DNA of 64,000 bases from Marinilabilia salmonicolor (GTDB lineage Bacteria > Bacteroidota > Bacteroidia > Bacteroidales > Marinilabiliaceae): positions 1 through 64,000 of the forward strand of contig NZ_PVTS01000010.1 in assembly GCF_003003035.1 (NCBI RefSeq), given 5' to 3'. The notes under the pieces are model-generated. The model did not search any database and was not told the origin of the DNA. It saw only the letters and a program-made list of their open reading frames with translations. Both the position numbers and the translations under genes were made by a program. The first letter of the stretch is position 1, and each line of letters starts with the position of its first letter. This document shows positions 8,759-17,701 of the stretch, in pieces.

Positions 8759-10171
8759 ATGCTTCTGGAAGATACCATATGCGCTATATCTACCGCTCCG
8801 GGGAGCGGTGCCATTGCCGTTGTCCGTATAGCCGGGCCAAACGCATTTGAAACGGTTGAAAAAATTTTTCATCCGGCTGGAAAAAACAAAAAACTGTCCA
8901 GTCAACCGCCCCACACAGCTCATTTTGGAACCATTCACAACGGCACGAAAGAGATTGATGAAGTAGTGGTCACCATCTTCAAAGGTCCACGCTCTTTTAC
9001 AGGCGACGACATCGCCGAAATTTCCTGCCACGGAGCCCCTATTATTCAGCAGGAGGTTCTTCACCTGCTCACCGATAACGGAGCCCGTCTGGCCCGCCCC
9101 GGAGAATTTACCCAGCGTGCTTTTCTTAACGGGAAGATGGATCTTAGTCAAGCTGAAGCAGTGGCCGACCTCATCGCAGCCCGCAGTGAGTCAGCCCGCC
9201 GGGTAGCCCTTAAACAGATGAAAGGGGGTTTTTCCAATGAACTGATCAACCTCAGAAGTAAACTCCTGGAATTTACGTCGCTCATTGAACTGGAACTGGA
9301 TTTCAGCGAAGAAGATGTGGAGTTTGCTGACCGTGTGCAACTCGTCGCCCTGGTTGATGAAATTGACAGCGTTCTCAGTCGCCTGATCAACTCCTTTTCG
9401 TTGGGAAATGCCATCAAAAACGGTATTCCCGTAGCTATTGTGGGGCATACCAATGCCGGAAAATCGACCCTTCTCAATGCCATGCTGCAGGAAGAAAGGG
9501 CCATCGTCTCGGATGTTCACGGCACCACACGTGATGTGATTGAGGATGTGATGAACATCGAAGGCATCACTTTCCGGTTTATCGACACAGCCGGCATACG
9601 CGACACCATTGATAAGGTGGAAAGCATGGGCATCGCCCTCACCTATAGTAAAATTAAACAGGCCTCCATCGTTATTCTGATGATGGATGCCCGCGATGAA
9701 GACGAAAAAATCCATCAGGCCGTCTCGGATGTTAAGAAACACATGGAAAAGGATGACCAGCAACTCATCGTGGTCATCAACAAAACCGACCTGGTAGATC
9801 CGGAAACCACTGCAAAACGTTTTTCCGAAGAGACTTTCCGCGAACTCACAGGTACCGATGCCATTGTCCCCTTATCGGCCAAAAAGCACATCAATCTGGA
9901 AGCTTTAACTTCCCAACTCCTGAAAACAGTAAACCTGGGAGCCCTGAATCACAATGAAGTCGTCGTCACCAATGCCCGCCATTACGAGGCTCTTAAAAAT
10001 GCACGCGAAGGCATTATCCGCACCCGACAGGGACTCGAAACCGGCCTCTCTGGCGACTTTATAGCACAGGATATCCGCGAGGTATTACATTACCTGGGGG
10101 AAATTACGGGTCAGATATCTACTGATGAAGTACTTGGGAATATTTTTAAAAACTTTTGCATTGGAAAATAA
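8759..10171 (+). CDS. mnmE: tRNA modification GTPase MnmE
   Basis: A 470-residue GTPase that, with MnmG, installs the carboxymethylaminomethyl group on wobble U34 of several tRNAs. From the ATG at 8759 the protein begins MLLEDTICAISTAPGSGAIAV, the canonical TrmE N domain. Upstream in-frame sequence is hairpin DNA and is excluded. The G domain has the P-loop GHTNAGKST near residue 229, DTAG near 275 and NKTD near 340. The C terminus ends in FCIGK, carrying the Cys typical of the family. All motifs are intact. It stands alone between a repeat-rich gap and a phosphoesterase. Confidence 0.97.
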   Translation: MLLEDTICAISTAPGSGAIAVVRIAGPNAFETVEKIFHPAGKNKKLSSQPPHTAHFGTIHNGTKEIDEVVVTIFKGPRSFTGDDIAEISCHGAPIIQQEVLHLLTDNGARLARPGEFTQRAFLNGKMDLSQAEAVADLIAARSESARRVALKQMKGGFSNELINLRSKLLEFTSLIELELDFSEEDVEFADRVQLVALVDEIDSVLSRLINSFSLGNAIKNGIPVAIVGHTNAGKSTLLNAMLQEERAIVSDVHGTTRDVIEDVMNIEGITFRFIDTAGIRDTIDKVESMGIALTYSKIKQASIVILMMDARDEDEKIHQAVSDVKKHMEKDDQQLIVVINKTDLVDPETTAKRFSEETFRELTGTDAIVPLSAKKHINLEALTSQLLKTVNLGALNHNEVVVTNARHYEALKNAREGIIRTRQGLETGLSGDFIAQDIREVLHYLGEITGQISTDEVLGNIFKNFCIGK

Positions 10172-10212
10172 ATCCCTCATAACCGGCCCGTTAAAACAAT
10201 AAACCATTACCC

Positions 10213-10977
10213 ATGAAGATTCAATACTGCTCAGACTTACATCTCGAATTTTCCCAGAACACTCAATATCTTCAGGATAATCCAATTGAACCAATTGGGG
10301 ACATTTTGATTTTGGCAGGGGATATTACTTACTGGGAAGAAGAGTACTTCAAGCACTGGTTTTTCGATTATGTCTCCGATAACTTCAAATCTGTTTATTA
10401 TATCCCGGGGAACCATGAGTTCTATACCGGTAAGGAAGTTCAGATATTAGATAAGCCGGTATTTGAACCTTTGAGGGATAATGTTTTTCTGGTCAACAAT
10501 CAGGTTGTAAATATAGAGGGCATAGATTTCTTTTTCACCGCTTTCTGGTCACGCATACCTGTTAGTGAATCATTGATTATTGAGCGACGCATAAATGATT
10601 TTTACAAAATAAGGCATAAGGGAAAGAAATTGAGAAGTGATGATTTCAATAGGCTGCATGAAGAAAGCCTGGATTTCTTAAGCCGAGAACTCCAAAATTC
10701 AACTGCAGACAAAAAAATTGTAGCTACACACCACATTCCGACACAGTTGTGTAATCCGGAACAGTTCAGAAATTCAATGATTAATCCGGCTTTTGTATCT
10801 GAACACTATGACTTTATCGCTGAAAATCATATTGATTATTGGATTTACGGGCATCACCATGTGAATATGCCGGAAACTGAAATCAATGGCACAAAGCTTC
10901 TGACCAATCAATTGGGATATGTGCATCTGGGAGAGCATCATTCTTATAGAAGAAATGCTGTAATTGAAATTGAATAA
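10213..10977 (+). CDS. Calcineurin-like metallophosphoesterase
   Basis: A 254-residue protein with the full dimetal phosphoesterase motif series: CSDLHLEF (D-x-H), LAGDI, PGNHEF, VATHHIP and IYGHHHVNM. No signal peptide is seen, so it should act in the cytoplasm. The substrate is unknown; relatives hydrolyse diverse phosphoesters. A decayed copy of its first 75 or so bases occurs at 31087-31163, which shows that this gene has been duplicated and partly lost elsewhere in the genome. Confidence 0.85.
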   Translation: MKIQYCSDLHLEFSQNTQYLQDNPIEPIGDILILAGDITYWEEEYFKHWFFDYVSDNFKSVYYIPGNHEFYTGKEVQILDKPVFEPLRDNVFLVNNQVVNIEGIDFFFTAFWSRIPVSESLIIERRINDFYKIRHKGKKLRSDDFNRLHEESLDFLSRELQNSTADKKIVATHHIPTQLCNPEQFRNSMINPAFVSEHYDFIAENHIDYWIYGHHHVNMPETEINGTKLLTNQLGYVHLGEHHSYRRNAVIEIE

Positions 10978-11289
10978 ACCCAGGAATGAGAATATGGGCA
11001 GAATGCTAAGCAATTACAGGATACTTACAATTATCTAAAAAATGCTCTCCCCTATCGCTTGCACCAAAAAAGAAAGGCCTGCCGGCATTCCGACAGACCT
11101 ATCTAACCTTAACCCTAACCCAAGTGCTAAAATATACCAGATACTTGAGGTATGCAAATAAGATTTTGTTATCCTTCATCAATGGCTATAGCAGAATCAA
11201 AAACAAGGACTACAGATAATCAAAATTCATTTTTCACTCAGAAAATTTTTTGATAATTTCATGCTAAATCCCTTATTTTACTATTTACC
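10978..11289. other. Intergenic region with imperfect hairpin
   Basis: This 312-base gap holds one imperfect inverted repeat (AGGCCTGCCGG ... CCGACAGACCT, about 11075-11100). It pairs better as minus-strand RNA, where two mismatches become G-U. A short AACCTTAACCCTAACCC run follows. No gene is visible. Confidence 0.4.
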
Positions 11290-11724
11290 ATGACTTTGAA
11301 AGAACTCCATAACAATACAAACTGGCCATCAGTAAGGGAAAAACTCTTTTCATTATACCCGGATCTAAAGAAAAAAGAAACCGGCTATCAAAAAGTATAT
11401 GAACAATTGTCCTCAATTGAGCCACAAAAAAGCACTTCTGAGATTATATTAAGTTTCATTGAGGAAGAGGAGCCAGAATACGAATCTTATATCCACCTAT
11501 CAGCGATTGAGACCAATTCGAATCCCCCAGAATCATATAGTCCGATGTTCTCTTCCTGGGAAGAGTGGATGGGAATGTCCATCAATGAAAAAACACTAAA
11601 AGATTTTACCCCTTCAGAGATCCTGTCCCATTGCCTCCTTGAAATGACATTGACCGGATTTGACCCGGAGACCAGGAAGAAAACTGAAGACGAACTGTAT
11701 AAGCAAAGTTTGAAAATGAGATAA
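11290..11724 (+). CDS. Hypothetical protein, possibly DUF6557 family
   Basis: A 144-residue acidic cytoplasmic protein with no signal peptide or membrane segment. It begins MTLKELHNNTNWPSV and has a conserved-looking SSWEEWMGM segment followed by FTPSEILSHCLLEMTLTGFDPE, resembling small Bacteroidota proteins annotated as DUF6557. I recall that name from the sequence style only and cannot confirm it. It marks the left edge of the defence island and is followed by another hypothetical gene on the same strand. Confidence 0.6.
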   Translation: MTLKELHNNTNWPSVREKLFSLYPDLKKKETGYQKVYEQLSSIEPQKSTSEIILSFIEEEEPEYESYIHLSAIETNSNPPESYSPMFSSWEEWMGMSINEKTLKDFTPSEILSHCLLEMTLTGFDPETRKKTEDELYKQSLKMR

Positions 11725-11811
11725 GGCAATTAATTCCACATTTTCTAGCTGCTGCACATTCTATACTATGTTAAGACGATCAACTCTGCGAAACCTCAAA
11801 GACCTTGGAAA

Positions 11812-12507
11812 ATGAGAATAATACCGACAATTGAAAAATACTTAATCGAAATAATGGCTGACGAGTTTCATCGATTTACATCATGGGATAATTGTCATCT
11901 AGCGTTTTCCGCGTCTCAGCAATCCGAGATTCATTCATTAGAATTGGCTTTTTATTTAGCAAGTTGGGGAATGTATAGAGGCTCGAGTGGCTTATTACAG
12001 AAGAATCACTTAATCCATAGAGGTGCGGTTGATATTTTGTTTTCAAATGAAAACCAGAAATTAAAATGCAACTCAAAAAATGATGTGGTTAGAGGTAATA
12101 TCCCTGACATACTGGATTTAAAGATTAAATTGGCTAACCATTACAGAAAGATATATTTCACAAAAGGAGAAGAAAAACCAAAACCAATTTCAACGACAGA
12201 TACACTGTTGAGTAAGATACTACTAGGAACTTTGGGGTGCGTTCCAGCTTTTGACAGGTATTTTATTGATGGTCTAAAAGAAGTTGAGATACAAAACAAA
12301 GTGTTTGATGACGCTTCATTGAATGAGTTATTTGATTTTGTTGAGGAAAATAGGACTGAAATAAAGGACGCTCAAAAACTGATACTTACAAAAATAAAAA
12401 AGTTCTACCCAATAATGAAAATCTTGGATATGTATTTTTGGCAAATAGGGTATGACAAAGAATTGATGCAAAAACAAGAGAAGGAAATATCAGATGAAGA
12501 TTCCTAA
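11812..12507 (+). CDS. Conserved hypothetical protein
   Basis: A 231-residue protein beginning MRIIPTIEKYLIEIMADEFHRF. The segment HLAFSASQQSEIHSLELAFYLASWGMYRGSSGLLQKN looks strongly conserved and resembles a widespread family of unknown function. No signal peptide, membrane helix or catalytic motif is evident. The C terminus is Lys/Glu rich. Its base composition is more AT-rich than mnmE, in keeping with the accessory island it opens. I do not assign a function. Confidence 0.65.
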   Translation: MRIIPTIEKYLIEIMADEFHRFTSWDNCHLAFSASQQSEIHSLELAFYLASWGMYRGSSGLLQKNHLIHRGAVDILFSNENQKLKCNSKNDVVRGNIPDILDLKIKLANHYRKIYFTKGEEKPKPISTTDTLLSKILLGTLGCVPAFDRYFIDGLKEVEIQNKVFDDASLNELFDFVEENRTEIKDAQKLILTKIKKFYPIMKILDMYFWQIGYDKELMQKQEKEISDEDS

Positions 12508-12649
12508 TTGCAAATTCTGTCTTCACGAAGACGGCCTTAGGGTAAGAACAATTCGGAAGGATAACTTTATAACTATTTGACCTTATTACATCTAAACCTC
12601 ACACATTGATTGACATATTAATTAGTTAGATTCGAGGTGAGTAAAATTT

Positions 12650-13459
12650 TCAAGATAACCTATCTGTAATTTGTTCCTTTATAGAGTAAGGAATTTTTTT
12701 CACATGGCTATCAATCTTCTGAAGTTTCAAATTTTCCTTTAAACTTTTAAAGTTCATATCTTCAAGTCTCTCGATGTTTAATAATGAAGTTCTATTATGA
12801 ACCAAGTCATTATTTAATCTGTCAACATATTCATCAAGATCACCACCTATACTGAACTTATTTTCAGTTTCAGAAAGCGAAAAATTCATCATAATATCAA
12901 GGTAGTCTTTTAACTTAATTTTTCGCGAATCACGATATTTATCTTCATAAAATACAGCAAGCCATTTGTTAAGTGTTTTCTTATCAATATTTAGTTCTTT
13001 TGCAATACTTGCTTTGGATGTGAAATTAATTTCTAACAACCTGTTTAAAGACTTTTTAGGCCCCCCTGTTTTACTTTCCGGAAATATTAGTTCATTTATA
13101 ACTTTATCTCGCTGCAAATCTTCAAGGAAGCTAAACAAGCTTTGTTTTTCAGTTTGTGTCATAGAACAAATTGTTGATTTTGCTCTACTTTTGATATGTA
13201 TTAAAGCATTAAACAATTGAATATAATTATCTGAATATACTAAAGGATAAAAAATATAATAAAGCTTATCTAGGTTCAAGTCACAGAGTAATCTTTCAAA
13301 CCCCTTCTCCTCTAAAACCCCATTAACGGCATAATTTTGCAAAGCGGCCCTTGCTTCTTTCTCACCATTAAACCTTAAAGTTAGAAGACGCTCAAATACC
13401 ATTAAGGATGTTTCCTTTTTTCTTTTGCCCATTTTTTTCTCAAGGACTCGCTTCAGCAT
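12650..13459 (-). CDS. Hypothetical protein with predicted HTH segment
   Basis: A 269-residue, Lys/Leu-rich protein. The segment TSKASIAKELNIDKKTLNKWLAVF near residue 150 reads as a helix-turn-helix of the kind found in small DNA-binding regulators. The rest is predicted mostly helical with no recognised motif. A palindrome (TACGTA-TAAT-TACGTA) lies about 30 bases upstream of the ATG and could be its own operator. The gene is divergent from a 43-codon gene that precedes the restriction operon. Function unknown; a regulator of the island is one possibility. Confidence 0.6.
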   Translation of the reverse strand: MLKRVLEKKMGKRKKETSLMVFERLLTLRFNGEKEARAALQNYAVNGVLEEKGFERLLCDLNLDKLYYIFYPLVYSDNYIQLFNALIHIKSRAKSTICSMTQTEKQSLFSFLEDLQRDKVINELIFPESKTGGPKKSLNRLLEINFTSKASIAKELNIDKKTLNKWLAVFYEDKYRDSRKIKLKDYLDIMMNFSLSETENKFSIGGDLDEYVDRLNNDLVHNRTSLLNIERLEDMNFKSLKENLKLQKIDSHVKKIPYSIKEQITDRLS

Positions 13460-13489
13460 ATTATTTTTTTGTTCTATGTATTAGTGAAA

Positions 13490-13505
13490 TACGTATAATT
13501 ACGTA
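13490..13505. promoter_or_regulatory. Palindrome TACGTA-TAAT-TACGTA
   Basis: A perfect 16-base dyad between two divergent genes, 31 bases before the start of the HTH-containing gene and 89 before the 43-codon gene. The position suits an operator controlling one or both. Confidence 0.45.
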
Positions 13506-13593
13506 CGTCAAATTTAAAATTATCGGGGATTTTTTAGCCTGACAATTTTAGCACCTACTAAATTTGAATTATCAAACTTTAAAAATAAGCAAA

Positions 13594-13725
13594 ATGAGTA
13601 AGAAAATGACAAGTAAAGCAGCAGCACGAATTCAGTCTGCATCAGCAAAATCAACGGGCAAAGTATCAAAAGGAAGTTTCTCTTCCAGAGCCTCTAGCGC
13701 AGCCGCGAAAAACGGCAAAAAATAG
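13594..13725 (+). CDS. Small basic protein, 43 residues
   Basis: An ATG at 13594 opens a 44-codon frame rich in Ala, Ser and Lys (MSKKMTSKAAARIQSASAK at the start, AKNGKK at the end). It resembles short M-T-S-K-A-A-x-R-I-Q-S-A proteins found in many bacteria near mobile or restriction genes; that link is from memory. The stop is followed six bases later by a perfect 19-bp-stem terminator, strong evidence that the short frame is really expressed. The high positive charge suggests nucleic-acid binding. The function is unknown. Confidence 0.75.
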   Translation: MSKKMTSKAAARIQSASAKSTGKVSKGSFSSRASSAAAKNGKK

Positions 13726-13731
13726 CCCATA

Positions 13732-13773
13732 TATTGTACAAAAACGCTTCAAATGAAGCGTTTTTGTACAATA
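13732..13773. terminator. Perfect 19-bp hairpin terminator
   Basis: Arms 13732-13750 and 13755-13773 pair perfectly around an AAAT loop. The arms carry an A-run on one side and a T-run on the other, so it can end transcription from either strand: the 43-codon gene from the left, and possibly read-through from the hsd operon on the right. Confidence 0.8.
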
Positions 13774-13892
13774 CTGATTTTTGCATTGCTCATATTCTCT
13801 CTTAGAACTTGCTCACAAGAATCGATATCTTCTGTCAAATTACAGGAAGCATTAATATTTTAGCAGATGATATCACAAGTGTTCCGAATTCT

Positions 13893-16800
13893 TTACCCTT
13901 GCCATTTCTTAAAATTCTCAGCCTGCTCAAAAATCTCTTTATACACCTCGTCCCGGTCAACCGGGGGGTAATCATTTTCGGCCAGGAGGATGATTAAATC
14001 GGCTTTTAGTTCCGCTTTTATGTCGTCTCTTTTGCTCCAATCGGTGTATTTGGCTTTGTCGTCAACGACTTCTTTGACTTCCGAAGCTAAATGAATGAGT
14101 TTTTCCTCCGGATAGGCAAAATCGTATTTGACAGTCAGGGCTTTTAAGATGTCGTAGAAAGCTTTTTCTTCGAAGTCTATTCCCAGATCATTAAATGACT
14201 CCCTTTCCCTTTTCAGGGCATGGTAGAGATCAATTATCTCGTCGGTAAAATCTTCCAGAACCTCGCTCCTCAATACATCGCTTTCTTTTCGTTCATTATA
14301 TTTCTCGACAAGCTGCTGCATTTTTTTAGTGAATTGGATTCCCTTAGTTCTATTCGTTTTTTTGAATTCACTAATTGCTTTTGCCAGTAATTGTTGTAAT
14401 AATTTAATCTTTGTGTTAGGTAATTTTATTTTTTCAATCCTGGCAAGATAATCATCATCAAATATGTCTGTTTCTCCGTTCTTGTCTTCATTTAGTTTAA
14501 AAATCCCCTCTACCCCTTCACTGTTTAGCGCATCTTTAATCATTTCACGCACTTTGGCATTCATCTGTGCGGTATCAGGAGCTGTTCCTTTGGTGAGTTT
14601 GAAAACTATGGAACGAACGGCCAAATAGAAATGAACGTGGTCTTTCTCTTTTTGAGATAGTTTTTCGCTGGCAGAACAAATATCATAAGCTGCTTTTAAG
14701 CGCTTCACCAGGAACATGAACCGTTTTTCCAGTTCATTGGTCATCTGGACAAATTCGGCTGCCATATTCAGCGTATTGAGCTGTTCAACCGGACTGCCGG
14801 TAAAATATTTTGAGCTGTCGAACTTATGGAAAATTCTTCCCAGCAAATCGAGATGGTCTTTGACCACTACAACAGATTGCTCTATATCCTCAAAGTTATG
14901 GGTATCGGCCTTGTTGTAATGCGCCAGAGCCAGATTCATCTGCTTTTTAATACCGATGTAATCGACCACCAGTCCTTTTTCCTTGCCCTCAACCTTGCGG
15001 TTGACTCTTGATATGGTCTGGATAAGGTTATGGCGCTGAATAGGCTTATCAATATAGATGGTATCGAGGAATGGCACATCAAAACCGGTCAGCCACATAT
15101 CCACAACGATGGCAATTTTAAAATTTGACTTTTCATTCTTAAACTGCCTGTCCAGTTCTTTGCGATATTCTTTAGTGCCAAGTATATTGTATAATTCTTC
15201 CGGGTCGTCTTTACCCCTGGTCATCACCATTTTTATCTGGGATGGATGAAGCTCCTGCTTCATCTCTTTTGTAACATAGCACCCAACAAACCTAAAAGCA
15301 TTGGAACTTTGAGGCAGATTTGCTTTTCCTGGATTATTCAGGATATATTTTATTGTATTGTTAAAATGCTCTTCGTCACGAATAAACCTGTCCCAATAAT
15401 CAGACATCCAAAAAGAAGTTGCATCAGCCGCAATTCTCAAATTATATTTCTTATTATTGGCCAAAGCCCATTTACCGGTAAACGATTTCCAGGATTGAAC
15501 TATCCTGAATAAATCGTTTTTGGTATGTATCAACACATGCACATGATTGGGCATTATGCTCCACGCCAATAAATCATATTTATTGCCATCATGATACTTT
15601 AATGCCTCAAAAACAACCTGTGCCATTTCGGGATGTTCCAAAGCACAACACCCATAACCTGCATCAAGGAATTCTTCATACAGTTTTCTCAATTCTTTCT
15701 TCTTTTTCTCATCAGAAAGAGTGCTAATCTGCTGATCAATTTCCTTTAATTTTTCCTGAGGTAAACTATCAGCCAAACGGAAAGTGATAAATTGAACCAA
15801 TCCCTCTTTATTGCGGTGTGGCAGGTTACGAGAATACCATTCTTCGGGTTTTCCGTAATGTTTGGTAAAAGAGGATGCATAGTTATTCACGGAGCGAGAG
15901 CTCCGTGCCCCCAGGTAAGCAATAATATTTTTATAGAACTCATAAGCAATCGATCGGCTGCTGCAGACAAACATTGCTTTTCCTTTAATGGTTGCTCCTT
16001 CAGCCACTCTGGTCTCATAGTGGTTTACAAAGTCTTCTGCCAATGCTTTCAGACGATCGGGATCCCCCAATATCACATTCATATTGGTAACCGCCTTCTT
16101 GCTTTCCTCTATCTGATACTCATTGGTTCCCTCCTCCGCACATCTATTGTAATAATCTTCAATCTTTTGCAGTTCACTATTATTCAGCAGCACCTTGGCT
16201 GCGCGTCCCTCATAAACAATCCGGACGGTTATTTCGTCTTTCACCGATTCGGTCATGGTATAGGCATCTACCACCTCACCAAAAACATCCAGAGTAGCAT
16301 CAATCGGGGTTCCGGTAAAACCTACAAAAGTAGCATTGGGCAATGAGTCATGAAGATATTTTGCAAAACCATAGCTCTTGGTTACACCGTTTGCCGTTAC
16401 TCTCACTTTTTGGTCAAGATTGGTCTGACTTCGGTGTGCTTCGTCAGAAATGCAGATAACATTACTGCGATTTGTAAGTAAGTCTGTGTCTTCGGTGAAT
16501 TTATGAATGGTTGTCAGGAAAACACCCCCACTCTGAATATTTTGCAACCGCTCTTTTAGTTCGGCCCTGCTTTCCACACTAATGACGTTATTATCACCAA
16601 TGTATTCCTTGCCATTGGTGAATTGTTCCGAAAGCTGATCATCCAGGTCGGTGCGGTCAGTAATAAGCACAATCGTGGGACTACTCAACAGTTCGCTGCG
16701 CATCAATAGACGGGTTAGAAAAAGCATGGTGTAACTTTTGCCACATCCGGTAGCACCAAAATAGGTACCTCCTTTCCCATCTCCTTCGGGTTTTTGGTGA

Positions 16801-17696
16801 CTTATAATATTTTGAAACAGCTTCTTTGCTCCGTAATACTGAGGATAGCGACAAAGTATCTTGTCTTCTTTTTTTGAAGAATCTGGCAGAAAAATAAAAT
16901 TCCGGATAATGTCCCGTAAAGTTGTTGTGTTTAGCATACCTCCAATGAGGGTATAAAGGGAACTAATTCCATCCTGCTCTATCATTTGCCTGTCTGGTTC
17001 CGACCGCCAGGCATAGAAAAACTCATAAGGGGCAAAGAACGAACCGGCTTTGTTGTTTACACCATCAGAAATAACACAAAAAGCATTGTATTTAAAAAGC
17101 TCCGGGATGTCTCGTTTGTAACGGGTGGTCAGCTGAACAAAGGCATCATGAATGGTGCATTCTTCACGAATGGCGGTTTTAAATTCAAATACCACCAGCG
17201 GCAAACCGTTAATGTAAATTATCCCGTCAGGGATGCGTTTCTCAAAACCAACAATCTCGAACTGGTTGACAATTTTGTAAATATTTTGGTCACTGTAAGG
17301 ATCAGGCGCTGCATCCGAAATCCGGGAAAGACTTTCAGGTTTTGGTTCGCGTAAAGCTGTGAGTCCATTAAAATCTATCAGCTGGACATACAGATCTTTT
17401 TGAGACCGGTCTTCACGTTTGAGGATAAAACCTTCCGAAACCAACTTCATGATGGCCTTGTTGCTCTCGTAAAGGTCGGAAGCAGCATAGCTTTTGAGTT
17501 GCTGAATGATGCGGGTTACCTCCTGGTTTGTTAGTTTTTCGTCCTTGTATTTTGAAAGAAGAAAATTTCGCAAATCAGCCTCTATAATTACTTCATCCAG
17601 GGATCGTTGAATATCGCCACCAGGCACATATTCAAAACCCTGCTTTTGAATGAGTTCTATAAAGGCTTGTTCTAATTTTTCTTCGGTAAACTTCAT
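13893..17696 (-). CDS. hsdR: Type I restriction enzyme subunit R with an internal RAYT domain
   Basis: A 1267-residue motor/nuclease subunit of a type I restriction-modification complex. The N-terminal nuclease region carries LVVFEFK near residue 168. The SF2 translocase has Walker A GATGCGKSYT near 317, DEAH near 415 and FTGTP soon after. Late motifs (DMWLTGFDVP, QTISRVNR) lie after residue 860. Between them, residues about 596-817 are a foreign domain: a REP-associated tyrosine transposase with NLPHRN...FITFRLADSLP, the MPNHVHVLIH (HUH) motif near 715 and a Tyr near 781. The frame is open throughout. It is the last gene of the hsdM-hsdS-pAgo operon. Whether the fusion still restricts DNA is uncertain; the insert falls between helicase motifs. 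Confidence 0.92.
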   Translation of the reverse strand: MKFTEEKLEQAFIELIQKQGFEYVPGGDIQRSLDEVIIEADLRNFLLSKYKDEKLTNQEVTRIIQQLKSYAASDLYESNKAIMKLVSEGFILKREDRSQKDLYVQLIDFNGLTALREPKPESLSRISDAAPDPYSDQNIYKIVNQFEIVGFEKRIPDGIIYINGLPLVVFEFKTAIREECTIHDAFVQLTTRYKRDIPELFKYNAFCVISDGVNNKAGSFFAPYEFFYAWRSEPDRQMIEQDGISSLYTLIGGMLNTTTLRDIIRNFIFLPDSSKKEDKILCRYPQYYGAKKLFQNIISHQKPEGDGKGGTYFGATGCGKSYTMLFLTRLLMRSELLSSPTIVLITDRTDLDDQLSEQFTNGKEYIGDNNVISVESRAELKERLQNIQSGGVFLTTIHKFTEDTDLLTNRSNVICISDEAHRSQTNLDQKVRVTANGVTKSYGFAKYLHDSLPNATFVGFTGTPIDATLDVFGEVVDAYTMTESVKDEITVRIVYEGRAAKVLLNNSELQKIEDYYNRCAEEGTNEYQIEESKKAVTNMNVILGDPDRLKALAEDFVNHYETRVAEGATIKGKAMFVCSSRSIAYEFYKNIIAYLGARSSRSVNNYASSFTKHYGKPEEWYSRNLPHRNKEGLVQFITFRLADSLPQEKLKEIDQQISTLSDEKKKKELRKLYEEFLDAGYGCCALEHPEMAQVVFEALKYHDGNKYDLLAWSIMPNHVHVLIHTKNDLFRIVQSWKSFTGKWALANNKKYNLRIAADATSFWMSDYWDRFIRDEEHFNNTIKYILNNPGKANLPQSSNAFRFVGCYVTKEMKQELHPSQIKMVMTRGKDDPEELYNILGTKEYRKELDRQFKNEKSNFKIAIVVDMWLTGFDVPFLDTIYIDKPIQRHNLIQTISRVNRKVEGKEKGLVVDYIGIKKQMNLALAHYNKADTHNFEDIEQSVVVVKDHLDLLGRIFHKFDSSKYFTGSPVEQLNTLNMAAEFVQMTNELEKRFMFLVKRLKAAYDICSASEKLSQKEKDHVHFYLAVRSIVFKLTKGTAPDTAQMNAKVREMIKDALNSEGVEGIFKLNEDKNGETDIFDDDYLARIEKIKLPNTKIKLLQQLLAKAISEFKKTNRTKGIQFTKKMQQLVEKYNERKESDVLRSEVLEDFTDEIIDLYHALKRERESFNDLGIDFEEKAFYDILKALTVKYDFAYPEEKLIHLASEVKEVVDDKAKYTDWSKRDDIKAELKADLIILLAENDYPPVDRDEVYKEIFEQAENFKKWQG
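15245..15907 (-). mobile_element. REP-bounded RAYT insertion inside hsdR
   Basis: A roughly 660-base insert in frame with hsdR. One boundary is the perfect hairpin CACGGAGC-GAGA-GCTCCGTG (15888-15907). The other is GATGAAGC-TCCT-GCTTCATC (15245-15264). Both have eight-base arms and four-base loops. The interior encodes a whole Y1/RAYT domain with HUH and Tyr residues in place. No ATG precedes the conserved N-terminal part of the domain, so it seems to rely on hsdR translation. RAYTs are known to act on REP palindromes, so the flanking hairpins fit the family's biology. Confidence 0.85.
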
Positions 17697-17701
17697 ATCT
17701 C

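Noticed and set aside
11100-11130. Telomere-like AACCTTAACCCTAACCC run
   Set aside because: Single short occurrence in a bacterial gap; chance or leader sequence is more likely.
12508-12649. Possible RNA gene between two hypothetical genes
   Set aside because: No stable fold or cloverleaf could be drawn; AT-rich spacer only.
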